Positions 55,102-63,602 of a stretch of DNA of 64,000 nucleotides are shown piece after piece. The DNA comes from Candidatus Flexicrinis affinis. GTDB taxonomy: Bacteria; Chloroflexota; Anaerolineae; Aggregatilineales; Phototrophicaceae. The stretch lies in assembly GCA_016716525.1 (NCBI GenBank), contig JADJWE010000004.1, positions 186,001-250,000 on the forward strand. The letters run 5' to 3'. Below the pieces are notes generated by a model, which made no database searches, was not told the origin of the DNA, and saw only the letters and a list, made by a program, of their open reading frames with translations. The number at the start of each line of letters is the position of its first letter. Position 1 is the stretch's first letter. Position numbers and translations under genes: made by a program.

Positions 55102-55319
55102 GCGATTATCACATCAACATCTTCTACAGCGACGAGGACAAGGCCTACATCGCGGATATCCCTGACCTCAAATACTGCACAGCGCACGGCGACACGCCGG
55201 AAGAAGCACTGCGCGAAGTGCTGTTCGCGAAGGAAGGCGTCCTTGCCGTCTTGCGTGAAGAAGGCGTGGCGATTCCCGAACCCCGCTATAAGCCGTTGAT
55301 CTATCAGATTGCCGGGTGA
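55098..55319 (+). CDS. hicB: HicB-family antitoxin
   Basis: The protein has 73 aa. It shows the degraded RNase H-like HicB fold: YHINIFYSDEDKAYIADIPD, LKYCTAHGDTPEEALREVL and a helix ending in the DNA- or toxin-contacting tail (EPRYKPLIYQIAG). There is no C-terminal helix-turn-helix/ribbon-helix-helix domain visible beyond this, so regulation may need HicA or a host factor. Overlaps of 4 bp on both sides (with hicA and with the RAYT gene) suggest a single transcription unit of three genes. Confidence 0.88.
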   Translation: MSDYHINIFYSDEDKAYIADIPDLKYCTAHGDTPEEALREVLFAKEGVLAVLREEGVAIPEPRYKPLIYQIAG

Positions 55320-55622
55320 TTACGCGTCATCGCCGGTCCATCCGCCTGCAGGGCTACGATTACACACAGTCCGGCGCGTATTTCGTGACGATCTGCACAC
55401 GGGACCGCACCTGCCTGTTCGGCGAGATTGCCGACGGGACGATGACTCTGAACCCCGTTGGCGAGGTCGTGCAGGCGTGTTGGGACGCCATCCCGACGCA
55501 TTTCCCGACGGTCGAATTGGACGCGTTCGTCGTGATGCCGAACCACGTGCACGGGATTTTGGTGATCACGGACGATTGGAAGGACGGCGGGGGCGATTCT
55601 GTCGGACCGTCGTCGGTGGTAG

Positions 55623-55642
55623 GGGCGACCGATCGGTCGCCC
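55623..55642. repeat. 20-base palindromic direct repeat, left of the IS
   Basis: GGGCGACCGATCGGTCGCCC, identical to 56949-56968 and self-complementary, borders the left end of the inserted element. Together with its flank GTAGG it is the left part of a palindrome GTAGGGGCGACC...GGTCGCCCCTAC. Confidence 0.85.
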
Positions 55643-56948
55643 CATATGCACCAAGATAAGGAAAAAGGGTAATCTTTTCGCCTCTCACCGCAGAAAAGAG
55701 ACCCTTCTTCCATGACAACCATAACGGAACTGAGCGAAACGCTGCAAGGTCTGTTGAGTACAACAGCCAATGAGTTGGCAAAAAACGGGATTCATCCGTC
55801 GGCAGCGAAAAGTCACGGGAGCAGGGTTTGCCCAGACGCTGGTGCTTGGCGGGCTGATGGCCCCGGCAGCGACGCGGCGCGAACAGCAGCACCATGCTGT
55901 GCAGGTTGGAATGCCGATCAGTACGCAAGGACTGGAACAGCGTTTCACAGCGACCGCGGTGACGTTCATGCGGCAGTTACTGAGGAAGGGCTGCGGCAGA
56001 CCATTCAAGCGAGCAGCAAGGGACGGTGTTGCCGTCATTCAACGGCGTCTACATCAGCGACCGCAGTCGGGTCGAGTGGTTGGCAACGGGCGGAAACTGG
56101 CGGTACGCTGGGAGTTACAGCGCGGGCAGTTGGAGATCCAACTGCGGGAACTACGGAGAACGACCAGAAGAGCGCGGTGGTAGACGCGGCGCGCCCGAAG
56201 GTGCGCTGCATCTGAACGATCTGGGTTTCTTAGCTGACCCGCTTCCCAGCGCGGGGGCGGGGGTCGTCCCCCCCGCTTCGTCAAAGTCGGCACGACCGTG
56301 TTCACCACAGAGGAGAACCGCTCGATCTGCTGCAGCATTTGAAACAACTGCCCGGACCGCAGTGTCTGCCTGTTCAAGTCGGGAACCAAGCGCGTCTGTC
56401 TGCTTACTTGATAGCGGCCCCATCCCGCGCCAAGCGCTGCAAACGCGGATGGCGCGGCTAAAAGAACAAGCACGGCTGGACCAACGCCCGACCTCCCCGT
56501 CAAACCGCCTTCGCGCGCTGGACGATCTATCTGACCAACATCCCCGACTTGACCTTCGACCAAGCTCACACCCTGCGCGCACGCGCTGGCATTGAGCTGC
56601 TGTTGCCTGGAAGTCTCATGGTCAGATCTTGCGCTCACGCACGGCCGATCCCCGTCGACAACTCCCAGGGCTACGCCAAGCTCTTGGCGGTTTTGGTCGC
56701 CCACCGATGCTGTTGGTCGCTGGCTGGTCCCTGACAACCTCGGCTCTCCGATGCGCTTCGCCTCGTCCGCACGCATACACCTCTGCTCATGCGCGCCTTC
56801 ACATGCCCACCCCTCTGGCGTGTCCTCTGGCTCTGGCTCACCGCCGATCTGCGTCTCGCCGCACGCCGTTCCAAACGGGCCAAAGTCCCTCTCGCTTTCC
56901 AACTCTGGCAGGTTTTCGACTTCTCATGGTCTTAACTTGGTGCATATG
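55643..56948 (+). mobile_element. decayed IS4-like insertion sequence
   Basis: The element is 1306 bp. Its ends are inverted repeats: CATATGCACCAAGATAAG at 55643-55660 and CTTAACTTGGTGCATATG at 56931-56948, differing at one position of eighteen. It is bordered on each side by the same 20-base palindrome. It contains one transposase reading region (55712-56935) broken by several frameshifts. Length and terminal repeats are those of a complete IS that has lost activity. Confidence 0.85.
55712..56935 (+). pseudogene. IS4-like transposase, multiply frameshifted
   Basis: Pieces in different frames align to one transposase of about 400 aa: TTITELSETLQGLLSTTANE; then KTGFIRRQRKVTGAGFAQTL and VLGGLMAPAATRREQQHHAV; then the first acidic region FNGVYISDRSRVEWLATGGN, KLAVRWELQRGQLEIQL; later QALQTRMARLKEQARLDQRP; WTIYLTNIPDLTFDQAHTL; and the closing RSKRAKVPLAFQLWQVFDFS. 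The last frame ends TCT TAA at 56933-56935. Each junction is a small indel, so no functional protein is made. Similar transposases are common in Chloroflexota. Rough family assignment is IS4 (DDE type); a related family such as IS1634 is possible. Confidence 0.75.
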
Positions 56949-56968
56949 GGGCGACCGATCGGTCGCCC
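56949..56968. repeat. 20-base palindromic direct repeat, right of the IS
   Basis: Second copy of GGGCGACCGATCGGTCGCCC, followed by CTAC. It can be read as a long target duplication, or as part of an extended inverted repeat, because the sequence is its own reverse complement. Confidence 0.85.
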
Positions 56969-57340
56969 CTACAGACCCCCGGAACGACCCGTGCGAACGG
57001 ACCGCGGCGCGGTTCGCTGGGCGCGATTGTGGGCCAATTCAAATCGTCGGTCACCCGCGAGATCAACCGGCGCACCGCCTACACCCACGGCCCGATATGG
57101 CAGCGGAACTATTACGAGCACATCCTCCGCAGCGCGAGCGACCTGAACCGCCTGCGCGTATACGTCGAGTCGAATCCCGCGGCGTGGCCGGATGACGACC
57201 TCTACCAATACGATCCGGGCGTTGACCCCGACTGCGTCCGCCCGCCCGGCCGAGAATGAGCGGCCGATAATCGACCCCGTTTGATGCGCTGATATACTCG
57301 GACGCATGTCCATTCGATCCGTCCCGAGGCAAGCCCCACG

Positions 57341-58813
57341 ATGACCGACAGCACGACCACCGAGCGCCCGTACGTCCTCGTCACCGGCGCAACCGGCTAC
57401 ATCGGAGGGCGTCTGGTGCCGGTGCTGCTCGACGCCGGCGTGCGCGTGCGCGTCATGGCGCGTGATCCGCGGCGGCTCGAGGGGAGAGCGTGGTTTGATC
57501 GCGTCGATATCGTGGCGGGAGATGCGCTCAAGCCGGACACGCTCGACGCGGCACTCGACGGCATCGATGTCGCCTACTACCTCATCCACAGCATGCGCGG
57601 CGGGGACGACTTCGCCGAGCGCGACATGCAGGCCGCCCGCTCGTTCAGCCATGCCGCCCAGCGGCAGAGCGTCGGACGGATCATTTATCTGGGCGGCTTG
57701 GGCGACTCGGCCAGCGAGCTGTCGGAGCACTTGCGCTCGCGCCAGAGAACCGGCGACGCCCTGCGCGAATCGAGCGTACCGGTGACGGAATTCCGCGCCG
57801 GTGTCATCGTCGGATCGGGGAGCTTGTCGTTCGAGATGATCCGCTACCTGACCGAGCGCGTGCCGGTCATGGTCTGCCCGCGCTGGGTGTATACGCGCGT
57901 TCAGCCGATCAGCGTGCGCGACACGCTTGAGTATCTGGTGAGTGCTTTGCGCGTGCCGGAAAGCGCCGGACAGGTGGTCGAGATCGGCGGCGCCGAAGTG
58001 ATCACTTATCGCGATATGATGCTCGGGTACGCCAAAGCACGCGGACTGCGCCGGTGGATGATTCCGGTCCCGGTGCTCACCCCGCGCCTGTCTTCCTACT
58101 GGGTCCACTGGGTCACGCCGGTGCCGGCGGACATCGCACGGCCCCTCATCGAAGGGCTGCGCAACGAGGTTATCGTCCGCGATGACGCCGCGCGAACGCT
58201 GTTCCCGGACATTCAACCGGCGTCGTTCGAGGTGGCCGTCCACCGCGCGCTGGATAAGCTGCAGGCCAGCCAGGTTGAGACCAGTTGGGTCGATGCGTTG
58301 GTCAGCAGCCAACCCTCGGCCACCCCGGCTGTGCTCACCACCCATGAAGGCATGATCCTCGAACAGCGCCAGCAGGTGGTGCAGGCCGGGCCGGAAGCGG
58401 TTTTTCGGGCGTTCGCCAGCCTCGGCGGTGCCAACGGGTGGCTGTACTTCAATTGGGCGTGGCGCATACGCGGCATCATGGACCGGATGGTCGGTGGCGT
58501 GGGACTCAGGCGTGGGCGGCGGCATCCGACCGAGGTGCGCATTGGCGATGCGCTCGATTTCTGGCGTGTCGAGGCGGTCGAAGCCAATCGCATGACGCGA
58601 CTGCGCGCTGAGATGAAGGTGCCGGGCTGGGCGTGGCTGCAGTTCAGATCCGAGCCGGAAGACGGCGGCACACGCCTCACTCAAACCGCGTACTTTGCGC
58701 CGAAAGGGCTGTTCGGGTTGATCTACTGGTACGGCCTGTACCCGATTCACAGCCTGATCTTCTCCGGGTTGATCCGCAAATTGGCGGAGCGTGCGGAGCG
58801 CCAACCCGAGTAG
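57341..58813 (+). CDS. SDR-type NAD(P)-binding protein with C-terminal DUF2867 domain
   Basis: The protein has 490 aa. The N-terminal Rossmann domain has YVLVTGATGYIGGRLVPVLL with the NAD(P)-binding GxTGYxG, then VMARDPRRL and AYYLIHSMRGG; the atypical extended-SDR fold continues to about residue 320. The C-terminal roughly 150 residues (GMILEQRQQVVQAGPEAVFR, then WLYFNWAWRIRGIMDRMVGG, LDFWRVEAV and YFAPKGLFGLIYWYGLYPIH) match DUF2867, a START-like cavity domain. The two-domain architecture is common in bacteria and is annotated as an NAD(P)-dependent epimerase/oxidoreductase of unknown substrate. It lies 82 bp after the RAYT remnant and has no close partner. Confidence 0.8.
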   Translation: MTDSTTTERPYVLVTGATGYIGGRLVPVLLDAGVRVRVMARDPRRLEGRAWFDRVDIVAGDALKPDTLDAALDGIDVAYYLIHSMRGGDDFAERDMQAARSFSHAAQRQSVGRIIYLGGLGDSASELSEHLRSRQRTGDALRESSVPVTEFRAGVIVGSGSLSFEMIRYLTERVPVMVCPRWVYTRVQPISVRDTLEYLVSALRVPESAGQVVEIGGAEVITYRDMMLGYAKARGLRRWMIPVPVLTPRLSSYWVHWVTPVPADIARPLIEGLRNEVIVRDDAARTLFPDIQPASFEVAVHRALDKLQASQVETSWVDALVSSQPSATPAVLTTHEGMILEQRQQVVQAGPEAVFRAFASLGGANGWLYFNWAWRIRGIMDRMVGGVGLRRGRRHPTEVRIGDALDFWRVEAVEANRMTRLRAEMKVPGWAWLQFRSEPEDGGTRLTQTAYFAPKGLFGLIYWYGLYPIHSLIFSGLIRKLAERAERQPE

Positions 58814-58873
58814 TCCGACCTGTGCCGATGCCTGACAAGCAGCGGGATTTCGTTCCCGTGTGGCGTCCGCCCG

Positions 58874-60241
58874 CTAGTCGTCGCCGTTGTACAGGAACTG
58901 GATGCGCGACCAGTCCCACAGGTGGTCAACCGTCTCCCGGTACTCGTCGGAGTGCTCGTCAAAGTCCCACGTCCACAGCGTGAACTTGAGCCGGTCGTTC
59001 CAGCGCCACGTTTCGAGGCTGAGCGTGCCGCGCAGATGGATGAAGAAGCTCGCCGCGATCAGCACGGTCACGCCGGCGACCAGCGCGCGTCGACGCGCGT
59101 GGTGGGCGGGGTCGAACACGGCGGCGAGTGGGTCGATCAGGAAGTAGCATAAGAACGGCAGCATGCCGGTGAAGAAGCGCGGACCGAACGAGTCACCCGC
59201 CCACCAGATTGCCCACGCCGAAATCACGATCCAGTGCAGGCCGACGTTGGTCAGCAGCAGGATGTCGATCCACCGCGCCCGTCGTGTCGCAGCTTTGTAC
59301 ACCGCCGAGACTACTCCGAGCAGCAGCACGGGGGTGAACAGGAACAATCCGCGCCCGGGGCTGATCAGGTTGCCGAACATCGCCTCGAAGATCGACATCG
59401 ACCAGCGGAACGACGCGCTGTACGGCGACACGATCCCGCCGTGTACGGTCAGATTGTGTATGACGAACGGGATCCCGACCGAAAGTCCGCCGAGGATGTA
59501 GGACAGCGCGACATCGCGGTGACGCGCCAGTATGTACAGCGTGAACAGGATGACGGCGATCGCGTTGGTCGGCCGGATGACGTAGGACAGACCGATGGCG
59601 ATGCCCACGACGAGCGCACCGCGCCGGCCCACCCTCGTGGAATCGAGCACGAACAGCGCGATCAGTAAGACCAGCATGGTCGGGCCGTGCTGCCACAACA
59701 CGCGGCTGGCGGTGCTCCATGCGCTTGTGCAGAACGCGAACACGAACACGAGCGTCAGCGCCCCCGGCACCGTCAGCCTGCGCCGCGCGATGCGATACAA
59801 CAGCACGGCGCACGCGGCGACCAACACCGACGCGGCGAACGCCTCGATCATGATCGTCACACCCCATCGGCTCTGGATCAAGCCCGTCACAGTCGTGCCC
59901 ATGGCGCGCGCGGCAAGATCGACGGGCAAGACGAACGGCAGCGCAAACAGCGACGGACCGAGCGGGTAGACGTTGTAGAAGTGACCGTCGTGCTCGCGGA
60001 CGCCGTAGTTGTCTTGAAACGCGATCCAGCCGGCGAATTCGTCGAGGTCGACATCTCCCTCATTGAGAATGCTCGCGGCGACGGGGACGAACCACATGCT
60101 GTCGCTCTGGAACCGGTAGCCGATCGGCACCGGCCATGACTCGCCTTCCGGTGCGGCGAAGCCACTAATGAAATGAATTACAGCTACGAATACAAAGACG
60201 ATAAGTGAGCTTCGTAGGGCAAGCAGGGCGTTGTGCTTCAC
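58874..60241 (-). CDS. polytopic membrane protein, GT-C glycosyltransferase-like
   Basis: The protein has 455 aa from GTG 60241, preferred to ATG 60283 because GGGAGG lies 10 bases upstream. About eleven transmembrane helices are visible. The first large loop (PIGYRFQSDSMWFVPVAASI, NEGDVDLDEFAGWI) carries acidic residues such as the Asp-x-Asp/Glu that GT-C enzymes use to bind lipid-linked sugars. IRPTNAIAVILFT and the C-terminal GDSFGPRFFTGMLPFLCYFL fit the ArnT/PMT-like fold. The C-terminus is soluble and Trp-rich. The donor and acceptor are unknown. It stands alone, convergent with the SDR/DUF2867 gene. Confidence 0.7.
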   Translation of the reverse strand: MKHNALLALRSSLIVFVFVAVIHFISGFAAPEGESWPVPIGYRFQSDSMWFVPVAASILNEGDVDLDEFAGWIAFQDNYGVREHDGHFYNVYPLGPSLFALPFVLPVDLAARAMGTTVTGLIQSRWGVTIMIEAFAASVLVAACAVLLYRIARRRLTVPGALTLVFVFAFCTSAWSTASRVLWQHGPTMLVLLIALFVLDSTRVGRRGALVVGIAIGLSYVIRPTNAIAVILFTLYILARHRDVALSYILGGLSVGIPFVIHNLTVHGGIVSPYSASFRWSMSIFEAMFGNLISPGRGLFLFTPVLLLGVVSAVYKAATRRARWIDILLLTNVGLHWIVISAWAIWWAGDSFGPRFFTGMLPFLCYFLIDPLAAVFDPAHHARRRALVAGVTVLIAASFFIHLRGTLSLETWRWNDRLKFTLWTWDFDEHSDEYRETVDHLWDWSRIQFLYNGDD

Positions 60242-60544
60242 ACGGGCATTGCCTCCCGACCGGATCCGGGCGCGCGTCCGCATTAGGCGGTGGGCAGGCA
60301 CGTTTTGTGGCCGTGCTTAGGCGGACGCTAAGGGGAGTCGTTAGGTGGTGGATCCGGGCTGCCGACGATCAATAAACAAGCTCATGTTGCGGTCGTGTAA
60401 TAATTCGTACGCACTATGCTGATTACTATAACATGACTTGTAATGGCAGGTCAACAACATGGACTCTGCATAGGTGCTCTGAATATCGGCAACAACTGAT
60501 CACTGCTTCGTTAGTCAATCCAGCGATAGCTCTCGCGGGAGGAT

Positions 60545-60745
60545 ATGTCCGCAGGCTGTACATCTGCATCGGCAGCGGCCTTGCCATGATGGAGATCGTA
60601 CTGCCGCTGGCGACGCTGCTACAGGCAGTTCACGTGGCAGTGCTGCCGGAGCAACCGGTTGAGATAGAATGGGCGGGTACGCTTTGACCGAGGCAGGGTT
60701 TGCGGGCGTCCCTCTCGCGCCGGTAAGACGAACGCGAGACTACGG
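60545..60745 (+). pseudogene. C-terminal remnant of a cytochrome P450
   Basis: A reading stretch gives VRRLYICIGSGLAMMEIVLP followed by LATLLQAVHVAVLPEQPVEI and EWAGTL, then, after a stop or frameshift near 60685, FAGVPLAPVRR in another frame. This matches the heme-binding end of P450s, where F-G-G-G-x-R-x-C-I-G-x-x-L-A-x-x-E precedes the last helix and the final beta strands. The canonical FGGGPR turn before the Cys is disrupted and everything upstream is missing. It is a relic, not a gene. The remaining spacer 60242-60544 is AT-richer around 60370-60450 but shows no other feature. Confidence 0.6.
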
Positions 60746-60800
60746 CGCCGCAGCGGCAGCGATCATAAAGTGCCACAGCGCGCGATCGAAATGTAATGTG

Positions 60801-60816
60801 GCATCTTGTGTGATGC
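60801..60816. promoter_or_regulatory. possible TetR operator
   Basis: GCATC and GATGC flank a 6-base spacer (TTGTGT), 22 bases upstream of the TetR start. Short inverted repeats at this place are usual for autoregulation. The arms are only 5 bases long, so this is a weak call. Confidence 0.3.
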
Positions 60817-60837
60817 ATGCTTACGTGGGAGGTGCCG

Positions 60838-61404
60838 ATGCGAAGGACAAAAGAGGAGGCGTTGCAGACCCGCGGTGCCCTTTTGAGGGCGGCGGCAGAT
60901 ATCGTAGTCGGTCAGGGCGCAGGGTCCTTCACGCTGGAGGCGGTGGCTCAGCATGCAGGTGTGACGAAAGGCGGCCTGCTGCATCACTTCCCGTCGAAGG
61001 AAGCGCTGGTCGACGGTCTGATCGACGACGTGCTGGAGCGATTCGCGAGTCGCCTTCAGGTCGAGTTGGCCAACGAGGCAGAGGGTCAGCCCGGGCATTG
61101 GATGCGCGCCTACATTCGCATGATGCTCGCGGTGCAGGACGACGACTTCTACCTGATCCCGACTCTGGCCGCGATCGTGGTGTCTCAGCCCGCGACGATC
61201 GAGCGTATTCGAAGTGCCATGCTCACGAGCCAGCAAGCGGCAGCTCACGACGGAATCGACCCGACGCGCGCCACAATCATCCGGCTCGCCGTCGACGGCC
61301 TGCTGTTCACCCGTGCATTTCACCTCGACGTCGTCGACGACGATATCCGGCGCGACGTGCTGGACGCGCTGATCGGCATGACCCGCGCATCCGGCGAAGA
61401 CTGA
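60838..61404 (+). CDS. TetR-family transcriptional regulator
   Basis: The protein has 188 aa from ATG 60838, set by GGGAGGTGCCG. The N-terminal helix-turn-helix is typical: MRRTKEEALQTRGALLRAAA, then SFTLEAVAQHAGVTKGGLLH and HFPSKEALVDGLID. The C-terminal ligand domain (about 75-188) is of the AcrR/TetR_C type (ATIERIRSAMLTSQQAAAHD). Its target is unknown; the short inverted repeat just upstream suggests self-control, and the convergent dienelactone hydrolase 11 bp beyond its stop is not in the same transcript. Confidence 0.88.
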   Translation: MRRTKEEALQTRGALLRAAADIVVGQGAGSFTLEAVAQHAGVTKGGLLHHFPSKEALVDGLIDDVLERFASRLQVELANEAEGQPGHWMRAYIRMMLAVQDDDFYLIPTLAAIVVSQPATIERIRSAMLTSQQAAAHDGIDPTRATIIRLAVDGLLFTRAFHLDVVDDDIRRDVLDALIGMTRASGED

Positions 61405-61415
61405 GGCGCGGGACG

Positions 61416-62060
61416 TTATCCCTTCAGGAACGCCAGCGTGCGTTCCCATGCCAACGCAGACGCTTCGGCGTTGAAGGCGTCGGTGCGGTCAGGCTCGAAG
61501 AACCAATGCCCGGTGCCGGGATAGCTGTAGAACTTGAACGGGCGGCCGGCGGCTTCGAGTTCGTCGGCGACCCAATCGATGTTGGACTGCGGCTCGTACG
61601 GGTCGTCGGCTGCGAAATGGCCGAGGTAGGCTGCCTGCGAATTGGCGAAATCGGCGGGGCCGCTGCCATAGAAGATCACGACCTTGCGCACGGCCTCGGG
61701 CATCCGTGCCGAGAGGTCCAACGCGTAGAATGCGCCGAGCGAAAAGCCGATCACGCTCACTGCGTCGGTTCCTGCGCCGGCCCGTTCAGTTAGGAACGCG
61801 ACCGCCCGCTGAATCTCCTCCCGCGCTTGCTCGACGCGTTCGTCGAGTTCGCCGCCGAGTGTTTCGGCCTCGGGAATCGTGTGCGCGACCTTGCCGTGAT
61901 ACAGGTCGGGCGCGAACACGACGTAACCCTCGCCGGCGAGCCGGTCGCAGATGGCTCTGACCGTGTCGTTCAATCCCCACCACGCATGGAGCACCAGCAC
62001 CGGCGCGCCGCTGCCAGCGGACGGAACAGCGAGATAACCCTGCGGCTGTGACATGGACAT
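61416..62060 (-). CDS. dienelactone hydrolase-family alpha/beta hydrolase
   Basis: The protein has 214 aa from ATG 62060, preceded by GAGGAGAG. It reads GAPVLVLHAWWGLNDTVRAI, the oxyanion-hole/HAWWG motif of the family, then the nucleophile elbow VIGFSLGAFYAL. The nucleophile is a Ser where classical dienelactone hydrolases have Cys. Asp (HFAADDPYEP) and His (PGTGHWFFEPD) complete the triad. Such Ser variants act as carboxylesterases or lactonases of uncertain substrate. The RibD/DHFR-like gene lies upstream on the same strand, 41 bp away, and the two are probably co-transcribed. Confidence 0.85.
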   Translation of the reverse strand: MSMSQPQGYLAVPSAGSGAPVLVLHAWWGLNDTVRAICDRLAGEGYVVFAPDLYHGKVAHTIPEAETLGGELDERVEQAREEIQRAVAFLTERAGAGTDAVSVIGFSLGAFYALDLSARMPEAVRKVVIFYGSGPADFANSQAAYLGHFAADDPYEPQSNIDWVADELEAAGRPFKFYSYPGTGHWFFEPDRTDAFNAEASALAWERTLAFLKG

Positions 62061-62101
62061 GAAACTCTCCTCGGTACTCAGTCGAAACAAAAGCGAATGA
62101 A

Positions 62102-62692
62102 CTAGCGCGTTACGGCGTACTTGATGTGCGTGACCCCGTGCCCGGTAACGACCTTGCGCTGTTCGAGGTGCAGCGGCGTGACGGTTAGCCGGTCGAAAAG
62201 GCGAATGCCCGCGCCGAGCACCACGGGAACGATGTGGAGGTGGATCTCGTCGATCAGGCCGAGGTTGAGCGCCTGCTGGACAATCTGCGTGCCGCCGATG
62301 CCGAGCACCTTGTCGCCTGCGGCCTGCTTGCCCAGCGCGACCGCATGCTCGACACCTTCGGTGACGAATTGAAACGGCGAGCCGTCATACACCCACTCGG
62401 CGGGCGGGTTATGCGTCACGATGAACGTCGGAACACCCAGTAACGCCTTGCCGCCCCATGCCTTCGAGACGTCGAAATCGCGCCGGCCCGTAACCAGTGC
62501 GCCGAGCTGCGACCACTCCTCGTCCAGCCACGCCTTGCTGGCAGCCGAGATCATGAACTTGAGATCGGAGTGCGGCGCGACGAACTCGGTGTCGCCCGAG
62601 CCGTACCAGCCGAAAATTTCGCCGATTCCGTCGTTGGCGTCGGCGATGAAGCCGTCCAACGACATCGTGAACTCGGTTGTCACCCTACCCAT
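62102..62692 (-). CDS. RibD C-terminal/dihydrofolate reductase-like protein
   Basis: The protein has 196 aa. It begins MGRVTTEFTMSLDGFIADAN, the family signature, then LGALVTGRRDFDVSKAWGGK, PTFIVTHNPP, and the NADPH-binding VLGIGGTQIVQQALNLGLID with the C-terminal EIHLHIVPVVLGAGIRLFD. This is the YyaP/YwjB-type group of reductases related to RibD and DHFR, with unknown physiological substrate. The upstream region 62693-62760 has an AT-rich patch with TATAAT on the minus strand that may be its -10 element. Confidence 0.85.
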   Translation of the reverse strand: MGRVTTEFTMSLDGFIADANDGIGEIFGWYGSGDTEFVAPHSDLKFMISAASKAWLDEEWSQLGALVTGRRDFDVSKAWGGKALLGVPTFIVTHNPPAEWVYDGSPFQFVTEGVEHAVALGKQAAGDKVLGIGGTQIVQQALNLGLIDEIHLHIVPVVLGAGIRLFDRLTVTPLHLEQRKVVTGHGVTHIKYAVTR

Positions 62693-62891
62693 GTGCCACT
62701 AACCCTCCCGTGTCATATAGAACATTTGTATTATAATCACGATTCGCAGAAATGCGCACGCGGAAACCGCGTGTTTGCGGAGGTCTCACCGAAACCTCAC
62801 TCCCTAAATCGAGCATCACGAGACGGGGTGAGGTTCTGGTGGGGATTAGGGCAGCGCCCTAATACGAGCTGTACGCAGTGGGGAGTGGCGG

Positions 62892-63518
62892 CTAGCCCAT
62901 ACTGCCGATGAGCAGCAGCGGGATCGTGAGGCCGATCAGCGCGCCGACGACGACCTGCGGGACGGTGTGGCGTTGCAAGCGCAGGCGCGCCACGGCGACG
63001 AGCACCAGCAGCGGCAGCGTGACCCACAGGGCCGGCGTCCCGTAGGCCCAAACCGCGCCGACGACCGCCGCGCCGCTGCTCATGGCGTGCATGCTGACCT
63101 GCCATACAAGCGTGATTGCTGCGAGCAGGCTCAGCTGAATCAGGCTTGAGAGCGCCAACAGCGGGACAACCGACGGCGCGCCGAGCGCGCGCAGCGTCCA
63201 CCATGCAACCGTCGTGGTGACGATCGACACGAGAAACGGCTTGATGCGCTGCTGGCGCACGGCCATGTGAATGTCGGTAATCTTGCCGCGCTTGACCATC
63301 CACGCGATGTATACAAGCGGCAGGATACACACCAAGCCGACATAGATCAGCGCCCATGTCAAGGCTTGTTCACGGCTTTCTGCCGCTTGAAACGCGATCG
63401 GGAAAGCCAACGCGCCCCATAATACCGGCGGGCTGAACAGATCGCTCACAAGGCGCGCCCAACCGAAGCCGGGGCGGTCGACATACATGCGGAGCGTGCT
63501 CAGTGCGCGGTTCACCAT
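62892..63518 (-). CDS. PAP2-like membrane phosphatase
   Basis: The protein has 208 aa with about six transmembrane helices. Segments resembling the PAP2 signature are HMAVRQQRIKPFLV (KxxxxxxRP-like), HAMSSGAAVVGAVWAYG (SGH-like) and RLRLQRHTVPQVVVGALIG (the RxxxxxHxxxD-like C-terminal motif). The match is loose: the SGH is altered and the final Asp is replaced, so catalysis is not certain. It may act on lipid or polyprenyl phosphates. The spacer 62693-62891 upstream of its stop holds a decayed CCTCACTCCC...GGGGTGAGG fragment. Confidence 0.65.
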   Translation of the reverse strand: MVNRALSTLRMYVDRPGFGWARLVSDLFSPPVLWGALAFPIAFQAAESREQALTWALIYVGLVCILPLVYIAWMVKRGKITDIHMAVRQQRIKPFLVSIVTTTVAWWTLRALGAPSVVPLLALSSLIQLSLLAAITLVWQVSMHAMSSGAAVVGAVWAYGTPALWVTLPLLVLVAVARLRLQRHTVPQVVVGALIGLTIPLLLIGSMG

Positions 63519-63602
63519 CGACAGCAGATTCCAACCTTCACCAACAAACGGCGGTACTATACCATAGACTTATTAAGCAGTGTTGAATCGTTGGTAGTTG
63601 TT

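Larger units (their letters stand above)
55316..57259 (+). pseudogene. REP-associated tyrosine transposase (RAYT, Y1 HUH-type), split by an IS
   Basis: The start GTG at 55316 overlaps the hicB stop by 4 bp (GTGA). The N-terminal half reads RLQGYDYTQSGAYFVTICTR, CLFGEIADG and MPNHVHGILVI, the HxH-type metal motif of Y1 transposases. It reaches VGATDRSP at 55642, where the element at 55643-56948 interrupts it. The second half resumes in the same frame at 56949 (ATDRSPLQT at the palindrome) with GPRRGSLGAIVGQFKSSVTR, YTHGPIWQRNYYEHIL and the catalytic Tyr region RVYVESNPAAWPDD, to the stop at 57259. Removal of 1326 bases would rejoin the gene as about 205 codons. RAYTs mobilise or maintain REP palindromes. 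This copy is inactive as it stands. Confidence 0.85.

Noticed and set aside
61786..61983. Minus-strand 65-codon frame within the hydrolase gene
   Set aside because: Out-of-frame shadow of the dienelactone hydrolase; Arg-rich with no domain.
62793..62835. Seventh copy of the dispersed repeat
   Set aside because: Only the outer CCTCACTCCC and GGGGTGAGG ends are recognisable; too short and diverged to call.
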